Assembly (NCBI GenBank): GCA_018296165.2
Contig: JACKQL020000046.1
Span: 124,001-188,000 of the forward strand
From: Termitomyces sp. T153
Taxonomy: Eukaryota; Basidiomycota; Agaricomycetes; Agaricales; Lyophyllaceae
Reading direction: 5' to 3'
Length of the DNA stretch: 64,000 bases
Part shown: piece by piece, positions 1 to 9,535 of the stretch
How the letters are laid out: each line of letters opens with the position of its first letter
Numbering within the stretch: position 1 is the stretch's first letter
Position numbers and translations under genes: made by a program
The notes under the pieces: model-generated
What the model was told of the DNA's origin: nothing
The model's database searches: none
The model's input: only the letters and a program-made list of their open reading frames with translations

Positions 1-10
1 TCAAAGAATT

Positions 11-1331
11 GTGGACCAAATTGGATTGGTGGCTGATGTTGGCAACATCTGTTACATCAAAAGAACTCAGAATATCAGCCACTTGACCTTTCTCCCCTTG
101 GAGCACTTGTTACAAGCAAGCACAGCTCAGCCATGGACATATGATGAATTTAATTTACTGCTCTTAAAGATGTTTTCAAGTTTGGATGGGATTGCTGTTG
201 TATCTCATTGCTAAAGGCAAGTCAGCCAATGAATCTGATGTCTACTGGCAACAAGCACTCTCTGCCTATGAATGCAAGCCTGATCTTGTAGATGCACTTA
301 CCATATCAAGCATCTGTGACTTTTTCTTGAGTATCCAACATGCTGGTGTCTTCCTCAACATCACCAAGAAAAACACCAATCAACCACATGTAAAATGGTT
401 TTTGAAATATAACATTCCTGTATGGTATCAATGGGGGGCTGAAGAAATGTTGATCCCATCACTTGCTTATTTAGCTCCTACTTCAAACCAAATACAACAT
501 GCAAAACAACTTTTGTCCAATCCTGTGCTGGCAGTACACACTGCAGGAAAATTTCCTGAATACAAAGTCTTCTTTGCTAATCACAAGAAGCTTAATGCAA
601 GACATCTTTTGCATGAAAGTGCTATCAAGCAACAGACCTGCCTGAACAGAGAGTGCAAGCCACCTACAGTTAGTGCTAAAGTCTTTGAATGGCTTCCTAG
701 TGACAAAGATGAAAATGTCTGGTGCCATATTCAAGTGTGCAGGTCTGAGAAAGAAGAAATGCTCAATCACTATAGTGAAGTGCAGTCACACTATGATTCA
801 TTCTGGAATGAATGGGATTTCTGCAAGGATTTCACTGCTTGCAATGAAGAAAAAGATCAAGCTTAATTTGAAGAATTTTATGGTGCTGTAGCCAAGCCAA
901 TTGACCAGCCAAGTTTACCTGTATCTCCACATGAGTAGGCTCAATTGCCAAGGGCTCTTACTCCTCCACTACAGTCAGAGCACCTTTCAGACTTTGAATG
1001 TCATGACATGCCTTGTATTCACTCCCTCCAACACTTGGACAGGGCACTAACTTTGCAGTCATCTCAAGCCACATCATCTTCTATGCCTTGGACATCAGCA
1101 TCCTCATGTTCCTTGTTGCCAGTGGCCATGTTGCAAGCATTGCCAGAGTCCACAACTGTGCAGTCTCATAAACTCAATGCCTTGGACCAAGAAATCTTTG
1201 ACATCCTAGTTTTACACTATGGCTTCACAATACCTTTGAATTTTCATCTGCCTTCAATACCCATGCTGACCAGTGAAGCAGAAAGCAAGAAGGTTGCTTG
1301 TTTGCTAGGATTGTTGTGGTCTTGGTGTTGA
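11..1331 (+). pseudogene. Decayed gene of an unrecognised, probably fungal multicopy family
   Basis: Three plus-strand open stretches (11-214, 186-866, 945-1331) read as one protein broken by a frameshift near 180-190 and stops at 864-866 and about 936. The middle piece contains PVWYQWG and later NARHLL, and a C-terminal piece reads HYGFTIPLNF. From memory these resemble a hydrophilic family of unknown function that is expanded in mushroom genomes, but I cannot name it. The window starts inside the gene, so its 5' end is not visible. CpG is almost absent. No function is proposed. Downstream, 1332-1690 holds no clear frame, though one reading (DSPAPSRSI) may be a further remnant of the same protein. 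Confidence 0.4.
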
Positions 1332-1694
1332 CCTTACATCAGGAAGATTCTGTCTGCATCTTTGGCAATTTTGCCAGACTCTCCAGCACCTAGTAGAAGC
1401 ATCTTTATCTTGTTCTTTGCCATCATGCAATCCTTCTAAATCTGGTTATTGATCTTGTTGTTTCTGCAAGACAATGGCAGGAACTTACAGGCCTTGGCCA
1501 TTGTTGACACCAGTAGACTGATCATAACCCATTTGTGCAGCAGTCAATGATAAAGAAAATCAAGAGTGTATTCTAGGTAGGAAGATTTGTTGCTGGCATT
1601 CATCAATATTGTGAGAGAACAAGAGGAGGTTAAAAATTCACTGGACTAGCATATAATCTGAGATGAATCAGACCTCAGAGCTTTGATCTATATG

Positions 1695-1898
1695 CTACTG
1701 CTGTCCTATAGGCACAGGAGTTTTGCCAAATCCACTAAATACATTGCCACTAGTACCAAACCCAGATTCACTAGGATTCACTGGCTTTCCAAATGGTGAA
1801 TTAGTTGATGCTTGTGTGGGTGTTGTTGAATTTTTTGGGGCACTGCCAAATGTAAATGCACTAGATGTAAATGGGAGTGTTCCTCCAGTATCATACAT
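1695..1898 (-). pseudogene. FG-repeat nucleoporin-like fragment
   Basis: A 67-residue minus-strand frame has FG motifs in short Ser/Thr/Pro/Gly spacers: AFTFGSAP, SPFGKP, SGFGTSG and FSGFGKTP. This is the composition of the disordered FG domains of Nup98/Nup100-type nucleoporins, which line the nuclear pore and bind transport receptors. Only one short exon-sized piece is present and no folded Nup domain is visible nearby. It lies directly downstream, on the same strand, of a PP2C-like C-terminus. A generic low-complexity FG protein is the alternative. Confidence 0.4.
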
Positions 1899-1942
1899 AG
1901 GGGGGGGGGGCAGGTTGATCCAGCCATTGTTACAACCAAGTC

Positions 1943-2173
1943 CTATGGAATCTGGATTAACATGATTGTGGCATCATCTTCAGGGCTCTTGATGGCCTTC
2001 AGATTGTTGAGCAGACACTCAGGGAGATTGTCAACACCCTGTTCCATACCACAATGTACAGTCTCCACAGCTAAATCATTAGATATGCAATTCTCCAAGC
2101 CATCAGTAGCCATGATCACAAAACTACTGGAATTTTCCCACTGAATTGTTAGTGTAAAATGGAATTCTGTCAC
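1943..2173 (-). pseudogene. PP2C-type protein phosphatase, C-terminal fragment
   Basis: The 76-residue minus frame carries FVIMATDGLEN (PP2C consensus FVIMATDGLWD: the metal-binding Asp is kept, the Trp is lost), then ISNDLAV and a closing EDDATIMLIQIP followed by a stop. This fits the last two motifs of PP2C Ser/Thr phosphatases, possibly the mitochondrial pyruvate dehydrogenase phosphatase branch. The N-terminal two thirds are missing: the upstream side abuts a different plus-strand fragment at about 2176. I read it as a truncated relic. Confidence 0.5.
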
Positions 2174-2175
2174 TC

Positions 2176-2840
2176 ATGGCCTTGATCTCAATAACTCTGG
2201 ACAATGAGGTGCAATACCATTGTGTGGGTTATATTCAAGCCAAGATCAAACAATACATCAATACTCTTGGCTCAACTATTGATGAAAGTGAACAAGACCA
2301 GAACCAAAGTGGAGATGAGAGTGGCAATGAGCAGCTCACAGAAGATGCTGATGGCACTGCCAAGCTATTGAAAGGCAAGAAGCATGAGGTCAAAAGTACA
2401 GTTGCCTTTCTCATCATTCATCCACAGATATTGATGCACCTTCTCTTGGATAGTCAATGTTTCCTCTTGAGCTTGATGAAAAGAAGAGTATTTTTATGTT
2501 CATGTTATATTGACATTCTTATGAGCAATCTGTGCTGGAGCTATTCATATATGCTATGATTCCATTCTCCTTGCCCATTATAAAAGGTTAGGGCATGCCT
2601 TTGATGCCTGTTTCAAGGTGCTGGTAGATGTCCTCTGGGAAGGAGGCATGATGAACAAACATGGCAATATCATTCTAGCCATTGTCACCCAAGCTTTGAA
2701 GGAGGTGAGTTGCAGGTTTCATTCATCCTTTTTCTTGACTTATTGCACTTACTATACAGTGATATACCCTTGTACTTGATGGTGTTGTTAACAATGAAAC
2801 TAGCTTGGTACAGCTGGCAAAACTGCTTGCAAAGGACCCA
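2176..2840 (+). pseudogene. Possible cohesin Scc3/STAG-like fragment
   Basis: Pieces of a plus-strand protein can be followed through frame changes: an acidic stretch after SSTIDE-like sequence, then a segment containing LWEGGMMNKHGN and VTQALKE, an intron-like gap with a gt...tatacag structure (about 2704-2758), and LVLDGVVNNETSLVQLAKL. This order resembles the alpha-helical repeat region of STAG/Scc3 cohesin subunits, but the match is from memory and weak. The plus-strand similarity ends at about 2840, exactly where the minus-strand UGGT fragment ends, so both are truncated at a shared junction. Little more can be said. Confidence 0.3.
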
Positions 2841-3170
2841 GGTTCAGTCAGATAGCTGTTAACTGCAGCAATTTCCATAACAGCTTGGTGTGCTGCCTCT
2901 GGAGTAAGTTTCTCTGTTGTGGGTAATACACCTGAGTTGGTCAATTTATCCAAGAGCAGGAAGAATGTGTCTGGGTTTTCTAGAGCTACACTTTCTCTTA
3001 TAACAATATCAGAACTCTGAATGTGCCTTGTATCCATGTATAACCTACAGTATTTCAATTAGAGGTGGGGATGTGGGTCACAAGGATCTTAACAACACTT
3101 TGACTGGTGGGCTCACATATCTTCCTCCCACAACTGCAAGCAACAGCCCAAGGAGCTGAAGGCTCTTCAT
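2840..3170 (-). pseudogene. UDP-glucose:glycoprotein glucosyltransferase, 5' end only
   Basis: UGGT is the ER folding sensor that reglucosylates misfolded glycoproteins; the full protein is about 1,500 residues. Here only the N-terminus remains. An ATG at 3170 opens a hydrophobic signal-like segment (LQLLGLLLAVV), then SPPVKVLLRSL and PPLIEIL. Exon 1 (3049-3170) is followed by a 52-nt intron (2997-3048, gtaggt...ataag) and exon 2 with VALENPDTFFLLLDKLT and LTPEAAHQAVMEIA. An in-frame TGA stands where the family has Trp (TGG to TGA) in exon 1. The copy breaks off at about 2840 against a plus-strand fragment. Introns are present, so this is a DNA-level copy and not a retrocopy. Confidence 0.6.
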
Positions 3171-3462
3171 TCTTCTCAGTTAGCAGTCAAATATATGAAG
3201 ACCTATAGTGCCAGAGGAGATGGTCTCTGCACTAGGGACAGGCTGAGGTGCAGAATAAAAAGAATTGAGTACCACAATGAATTGAACACCACATCAGCAT
3301 GTCCTTCCATCTTGATCTATCTAATCTCTATGTATGGTGATCATGTGCTCAATTTTTACCTGAGGTTTGGACTTGACCCCACTCTGTCATTCTGCTCTCT
3401 GCCACATATCAGCTTGTACAACCTTAGAGATTTCTCTGCTGTAAGCATGCAGTACCCTTGCT
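3171..3462. other. Spacer between divergent UGGT and NMD3 relics
   Basis: This 292-bp interval separates the start codons of a minus-strand UGGT relic (3170) and a plus-strand NMD3 relic (3463). In the ancestral locus it would have served as a bidirectional promoter. I see no convincing TATA box or coding sequence. A long plus-strand open frame that crosses it (3195-3722) is mostly spacer and NMD3 intron. Confidence 0.3.
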
Positions 3463-5130
3463 ATGGAGTTTTCTCCAGCCCCCCCATACATCATATCATG
3501 TCTTGTGTGCAGATTGCAGTACATATATCATCTGATCAACCAGAGATCTTGAGCTCAAGAGATGACAGGCAACTAGAAACTCCAATTGTCCCAAATAGCA
3601 CAAACCTGTGTACTGTGTGCTTGAGAATATGTATGTCTGCCACTTGTTCTCTTGCATACATGAGCCTGACCCCAATCAATGTACAATACAGGGTCAATAT
3701 CACTGAAGGCATTCCAAAGTGAGGCAACCTTTAACATATTCTGACTTTTAGCAAGGTCTTATCTTGTATTCTCAGCCTCCATATTGTATTGCAGAAACTG
3801 TGAACACTTCCTATTACCTCCATCAGCATGGATGATCACAAAACCCAAATCTGCTGAACCTCTCTCAATCTGCTTGAAAAAGCTCAAGAGTCTTGACAAA
3901 GTCTGACTAACAGAAGCCCATTTTATCTGGACAGAGCTGCATTCAAAATGGTTGAGAGTTTGTTTGACAATCCAAAAGGAGGTGTGTGGGGTCACCCTCT
4001 TTCTTGTTATCACCTGGTTGATGGCAAGTTAGGTTCTAACTAACACTATCCTTGAATAAAACTTTCAAAATCAAATACCTTGTCCAACATGGTCAATGTC
4101 CCAATTGTACCAAGCTCACAGCAACAAACATCTGGAATTCCCTTGTACAAGCTTGACAAAAAGTCCCACACAAGTGGATGTTTTCTTGTACCTTGAACAA
4201 CAGATTTTGAGGCACAATGCCCAAAAAGATATAATTTTAGTGGAAGAAGTCAGGGATGGCCTTGAATTCTTCTTAGCTCTCATAGTCACACAATCAAAAT
4301 GGTCAAATTCTTACAGGGTGTCATCCCTGTCCAGTACATCCCCACCTCACCCCACAACTGCCTTGCTCACTCACTTACCAGCCCATCTAGCACCAAGTTT
4401 TCCAAACAAATAATCTCTTCCCACATGCACTCCAACACTGCTAATTTCAAGTTGACCTACTCCATCAAAATCATTCCAATCTGTAAAGATGATCTCATCC
4501 TTCATTCCTCCAAAACAAGCAAAATACCTCTTCAACCTCTCCAACCTCTCCCCTCTCCCAATCTGCACCCACATTGGCAACTCAGTCTACTTCATTGACC
4601 CAACCACATTGCAATACTATTGGTGTACTCTGTTTGATTCCCTCACTACCATTACAGATCTAGTGGAATTCACAGTCCTAGATGTCAAACCTGACCATTG
4701 GAAAACTCAAGACAAATTCATCATGGTGGATGCCCAAGTTGTAGTAGCAAGCACATTCTGTTCTTCTGTGGGTACAGCAGACAACAACAAAATGATGGAT
4801 TATGAGGTGCCCAGCCCCTCTACCAGCCAAATCTATCACATCTGTACCCACCTCAGATCAATCCTGCAACCAGGCGACATAGTCATGGGCTATCACCTCA
4901 CCAATGCCAACTTCCACTCCTCTGACTTTGCTCTTCTGGGCACATCCCTGACATCATCTTCATGAAGAAAGCATACCTGAACTGCAGAAAGAAGAGTAAA
5001 GCCCATGCATGGAGATTTTGCAGTATATCCAAGAAAGCTGGAGAAGAACGTGTGATGGCTAATGTGAGGGGTGTCGTTGGAAGGCTTTGGAAATGTGAGA
5101 AGGTGGATGGGGACTATGAACATTCTTGAG
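3463..5130 (+). pseudogene. NMD3: NMD3 (60S ribosomal subunit export adaptor), decayed copy
   Basis: NMD3 binds the 60S subunit and links it to the exportin Crm1. The copy starts at ATG 3463 (MEFSPAP), shifts frame in a C7 run (3479-3485), and shows the N-terminal zinc motifs HVLCADC, LCTVCLR and CRNCEHF, then ICLKKLKSLDKV, a stop, and LTEAHFIW. Further on are ILRHNAQKD, an intron at about 4334-4381, SNTANFKLTYS, IIPICKDDL, PPKQAKYL, LDVKPDHW, YHICTHL and YHLTNANFHSSDF, ending near KKAGEE and KVDGDYE. The in-frame TGA at 3904-3906 replaces a conserved Arg (CGA to TGA). Other frameshifts lie near 4300, 4495 and 4965. It is convergent with PCNA. It keeps introns, so it is a segmental copy or a decayed resident gene. 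Confidence 0.8.
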
Positions 5131-5400
5131 AGATATTGAGTACCACTTGCTTCTTCAAGCTCTGGTACTAAATCTAGTGAAGGCTTCTTTGGTTCTCTCA
5201 GCAGAAAAAACAGTACATCCTTGTCTAAGAAATGCTGCTGCAGATTGCTACCAACCAACCAGCAAAGATTCTCACTAAACCCTCTCCAGCAAGTGCTACT
5301 TGTGCCATCAATATACCCACTAGCCCCAAGACATCAATATAAACAGACAGAAAGCAGATATATATGAAAAGGGTGGTCAAGAAGATTTTTGTGTGTGACA
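5131..5400. other. Spacer between convergent NMD3 and PCNA
   Basis: No feature can be supported here. A minus-strand open frame (4893-5258) is antisense to the end of NMD3 and is not recognised. This interval should contain the 3' ends of both genes. Confidence 0.3.
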
Positions 5401-6583
5401 TTAGTCATTGCCAATCTTAGGTGCAAGATAGTACTGGATGTAACCCTGACCAAAGTCATATGATACCTGAGGAAGCTCTCAGACAAGTACATAACTAGGC
5501 ATAAGAGACTTACAAGAAGCAGTATCCCATTGCTCATGATGAATTGCACACAACTAGACAAGCTAGTGCTCTTTGAGAAGTTGACAAGATATTTGAGAGA
5601 AAAGGTGAGTGAGATATGTGGATTCATCTTGATGAAAATGCCCTGTTCTTCTTTGCCTTTCTCTTTCTTGCCCTTGCATTTTGATGACAAGGCTGTCTGG
5701 GCCTTCCTTGAGGGTTTTTCAGAGCTCAAGGACTGCAAATATATTGAGAAGCTGTATTATTGAATATATGGTGCAAACCTTTTTGTGCTTTTTTCTGCTC
5801 TCTTTGCCCTCCTCCTCATCCTCCTCCTTCTCCTCCTCACCTTCATCATCCAAATTTGCCTTGAACTCATCATCACTGTCCATTTCTCCATCCTCATCCA
5901 TAGCTTCTTTGTCACTCAGGCACAAAAGAATGCTGCCATTGACAGCCTTGCCATCACTTGCAAAACATACACCCTCCTTCAAAACTTTGATTAACACACT
6001 CTCACCAAGGAGAGAGAGGCCATGCATGATGCATGTAAACTTGGATGAGGGCATTGTTACACAGGCATTGTAATCTGTGTCTGGAATACCAAGAATGTTG
6101 GTGTTGGTATTCATCAATTTCATGTCATATTCTGCTATGTGGTTAGAGGCTGCAACATGCCCATCAGCAAGAGAAAAATAGACAAAAGTTCATTGAAACA
6201 GCATACATTTTGCCTTGTACACAAGATTGAGAATGTCAGCTTCATCTGCAGCATTGATGGTACACTCATCATCATCTCTTGCACACTTCAGTACCTTTGT
6301 GAAACTGTTGAGGTCAATACCAAGCAGCATGGGACAATTACAATGATAGCACTTGAATCCCATTGCCTCCAGAAGAACAGACAAGAGCATAACATGTGAG
6401 TTGTCCATGGCTTGCAAGATAATACCCTCTTCATTACACTCAAAATTTGCATCATTGACAAGCTCCTTGATGGCTGTTGGTCTCAATGAAATAAAGTTCA
6501 GGAGTGTGCATCCTCTAGTATTTGTACATACCATCAAGGAGTTTCTTTAAGATTCTAGCTTCAGAGAGTTTGGCTTCCAGCAT
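5401..6583 (-). CDS. PCNA: PCNA-like sliding clamp, complete 5-exon frame, CpG-free
   Basis: PCNA is the trimeric DNA clamp for replicative polymerases. Exons: 6532-6583, 6207-6473, 5779-6149, 5514-5732, 5401-5466. The four introns are 58, 57, 46 and 47 nt; the third has a weak gtttgc donor. The frame is open from ATG to TAA, 324 aa (usual length about 260). Conserved features: start MLEAKL, AIKELVNDANF at 18-28, LQAMDNSHV at 37-45, the inter-domain region with GIPDTDY, MPSS, LTFSLKYL and the C-terminus YYLAPKIG. Residues 1-110 align with human PCNA without gaps. Odd points: Arg61, Asp63 and Arg64 are His, Asn and Cys; Arg146 and Arg149 equivalents are Cys and His; VRF is VCF. About 75 acidic then Lys-rich residues (185-259) are inserted before the last strands. 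I find no CG dinucleotide in the whole gene. It could be a recently decayed copy or a divergent working paralogue. Confidence 0.85.
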
Positions 6584-7635
6584 AGTGTTTATGCATCTTT
6601 AAAAGGTGAGGGAGGGATTAAAAGGTTTGTGCACAAAACATGTGACCATCACACATCAAACTCTCTGATTATATTGTCTCAAAAGCAATAACCTAGCACA
6701 TGCAACATGCACTGCTCAGCACAAACTGAAGCAGCTCAAGATTGAGAAAGAACAGTGCATAGCAGAAGCAGGGGCACTGAAGATGACAGAAGTATGTCCT
6801 CTAGAATAATCTACAATTTTGAATTTTAATCATGTGACCAGAAACAGCAACAAATCCTTGACAACTCTTTCAAGTCAGTGAAGGTCAAATTCAGTGATTT
6901 AGATGGGCTTTTGTGGTCTGAAGTGCTGCAGAAAAAAAGAGTCACTTATCCAAACCAGACCTTTGTGGTTATCCCTCATGACCTTGCCTTCTTTGGACCT
7001 CACAATACTATTTGTGCTTCTGCATCTTCATGGCCATGTCCTTTTCATCTCCATCCAAGTCTCCTACCCTTAGACATGCTTGCTCCACTATGTCATCAAG
7101 AACAAGAATGAAAGCAATTCTGCATAATTAGTAGCCTGTCCTTCATCTTTATGTATCCAAATATGTTGTAAATAAGTTTATTAATATAATTGTACATATT
7201 TGAAATGGGCCAAAATACACAATATTGTAAACACAATGAGTGAGTCTATGCATGTGCACTTGTCATGTGCTGAGTGCCACACTTGTCAATGCATATGTAT
7301 TTCCAGACAGAGTTTCCTGGAAAACATTTTAAAGTTTTCAAATCAGTGTTTCTCAAGGAATAGTAAGAGTATTTCTTAACAGTTATTTTTAATAAATATA
7401 AGAAAAATTACCTAAGAAACAGCTTTCAGAAAATCAACAATAATAACTGCAGAAAGATAAAAAGATACATGTTATGTATTTTTCAAAAAGCATAAGATAA
7501 ACACAATTTGTGTTTCCTGAGTGTTCTTTAATGAAAAGTGAAGGAAATTTTGTTTTTCTCTAGTAGTATTTCAGGAGCACAAAACCTCTTTGTCTACTAT
7601 TTCTGACATCGTATTTAAACTGATTCTGGAGAAAC
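6584..7635. other. PCNA upstream region; one possible unrecognised exon pair, then AT-rich DNA
   Basis: On the plus strand, about 6725-6791 reads as a charged helix (LKQLKIEKEQ), followed by a possible intron to about 6840 and a second frame QQQILDNSFKSVKVKFSDLDG (split here by a stop-free exon to about 7111). It may be a coiled-coil protein fragment, but I do not recognise it. From 7120 to 7630 the sequence is AT-rich with no coding signal. Confidence 0.25.
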
Positions 7636-8135
7636 TGTAAGGGCAATCTCTGGAGGCTGTGGCTCAATCACACAGCTGGCAGAGGGAGATCCAAAGTTTA
7701 TTCAGTATCTACAAGAAGTTCTAGAGTTCTAGCTACTCACCTGGCAGAGGGAGATGCAAAGAGAACAAGTCTAAGGATCCCCAATGCCAGTGTTTAGAAA
7801 ATTTACTCTAGAGCTTCTGGAAACAACACCCAACAACAACCAAATCCAGAGTCCAATAAAAAGTGGAAATCCATCATAAATGGCCTTGATCTCCAGACTC
7901 TCTGCATGTGACTACATACCAATATAACCAAAAGATAGCCCTTGGTCAGAAGTACCTGTGGTCCAAAGATGGGAGGCCTACAATGAGTGGTAGGCCCAGA
8001 ATACATGAAACAATAGAGAACCGGTGCAGCCTGATGGTTAAAACTGGAGCCAGCAGATAGGGAAGTGAAAGGAGAATAAAGGAAAACCATAAGGAGGGAG
8101 AACAGAGCAAAGGGGGACTGGGACATCCCCTGACA
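7636..8135 (-). mobile_element. Solo LTR of the gypsy A family (TSD gaaac)
   Basis: The 500-bp sequence starts tgtaagggcaatctctgg and ends catcccctgaca, like the LTRs of element A at 18864 and 33730, with internal matches such as ggtgcagcctga and ggagaataaagg. It is flanked by gaaac at 7631-7635 and 8136-8140, so the insertion is complete and no internal region is present. This is the expected product of LTR-LTR recombination. Orientation follows element A (minus). Confidence 0.85.
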
Positions 8136-8181
8136 GAAACACCTGTTAGAAACCATGTGACCTGTTTCTAACAGGTGTTTC
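8136..8181. repeat. Perfect 18-bp inverted repeat (hairpin) next to the solo LTR
   Basis: Arm one (8136-8153, gaaacacctgttagaaac) and arm two (8164-8181) are exact reverse complements around a 10-nt loop. The first 5 bp are also the right target duplication of the solo LTR. No coding function is apparent. Confidence 0.8.
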
Positions 8182-8248
8182 TCCAGATTTTTGCAACATT
8201 TCCCAAAGTGTTTTGCACCCCAACTTCTATTGGTTGCCAACAACTAAT

Positions 8249-9162
8249 TCAGCCTTTGTCAGTGACAAAGTGGTTTTTGCCTGCTTGACTGAAATGCTGG
8301 GGATATCTCATATCTCTTTGTGTTATGAACAATTGTACAGGTGGGCTCCTTGAGGTATGCCTATGAACCCAGAACAGCTGCAACTGATGCTCTGGGTTAT
8401 ATGCAAGCCCAGTGCTTGCATTACTATGAGGAATCAAATGCATGCTACTCTTGTTAAGGAGTTTCATTGGATTTCCTTCCAGACAGCCTCTGACATTGGA
8501 GATTGCACAGTGCAACACATCATGGAGCTCACCCCTGAGGAGCTAGCCACTTCTCTACCATAGGGGTCTGTCACTGGCAATGAGTCCCCCTGCCTTCCCA
8601 GTTGTTGGCCATGCTTGGTCATACAGACAATGGCACCTGGGGAGCAAGACTCACTCAAGTACAAATCAGCTGGCATTTTGACATCAACATGTGGGTGCAA
8701 TACATTGTGCACCATGGTCACCCAGGCTCACAGAACCTTTACTCTGGAGTGGCCATCAATGCTTTGTTGTGCATAGACTGACAATCAGTCTTTGGCTACA
8801 TTCTTGGTTGAGCACTGGCCCTGACCTTGCCTCATGCTGGAACAGCCTACATGCAGCTGTTTGCAATGGTAGTTGCTCAGTCTTGTCTCTATTGTGACAC
8901 AATTGACAATAACCATGGTCATGTAAGGGAGGTTACTCCACTCACCTGCTACACCTGCACCTTGCATAAGCTGCACATACTGCCTATGCAAATTGATAAT
9001 CTCAGTGAAACAGAGGTAATATGCCACCTCCTTTCAAACCATGTGCTCCTTGCCTGGGTGAACCATGTGTATACCTATAGCATATGCTTCCTGGATCACA
9101 ATTTGTCAGGCAGTGCATTGCATGCAGATCTGTTCACCTAGGTTGACAATAAATGTCATCAT
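8249..9162 (+). pseudogene. Unrecognised host frame, 5' part, split by copia C
   Basis: A plus-strand protein can be followed in pieces through TAG/TGA stops: TAATDALGYMQAQCLHYY, then DINMWVQYIVHHGHPGSQN, a longer piece at 8827-9141 with CYTCTLHKLHILPMQIDN, and then VDNKC. The frame runs straight across the copia insertion: removing 9163-40596 plus one atcat copy restores codons into the sequence starting at 40602. Many stops can be explained by C-to-T changes (for example TAG at 9139-9141). I do not recognise the family. Confidence 0.4.
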
Positions 9163-9535
9163 TGTAGAGTATGACAGAAAGTAAGTCCTCAGTCACTCTA
9201 TGAAAAGTAGGTAAGATGACTGAGATTGACCTGTAGAGTATTACAGAAAGTAAGTCTACAAGAATTGTAAGTAATGATAATATAACATATGTAAAAGTGC
9301 ACTCACCCTCAGTCACTCTACAAAAAATAGGTAAGATGACTGAGGGTGGCAGATTTGTGTATGTAGGCTTTTATATGTCTAAGAAATAGGGTTTAGTAAA
9401 GAATAGCAAACAACTCAAAGACAAAAACACAAGGCTTGCAGTGGCAGAACCTATTTTGGGAAGTGGAATGAAAGATAACCAAAAAAGAAAAATAATTAGA
9501 CTTTTAGCCTTGCATGACTCACATCTCTCCTAACA
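9163..9535 (-). repeat. Copia C left LTR (3' LTR in element sense)
   Basis: 373 bp, preceded by the atcat target duplication. It contains an internal short repeat, cctgtagagtattacagaaa-like, near both 9163 and 9230, and near-perfect matches to 40224-40596 throughout. Confidence 0.92.

Noticed and set aside
3195..3722. 175-codon plus-strand open frame
   Set aside because: It spans the UGGT/NMD3 spacer, NMD3 exon 1 in the wrong frame and an NMD3 intron. Only its last residues (VNITEGIPK) are real NMD3.
1..7111. Gene capture by a Helitron
   Set aside because: It would explain mixed gene fragments, but I could not find the terminal hairpin plus CTRR end or Rep/helicase sequence.
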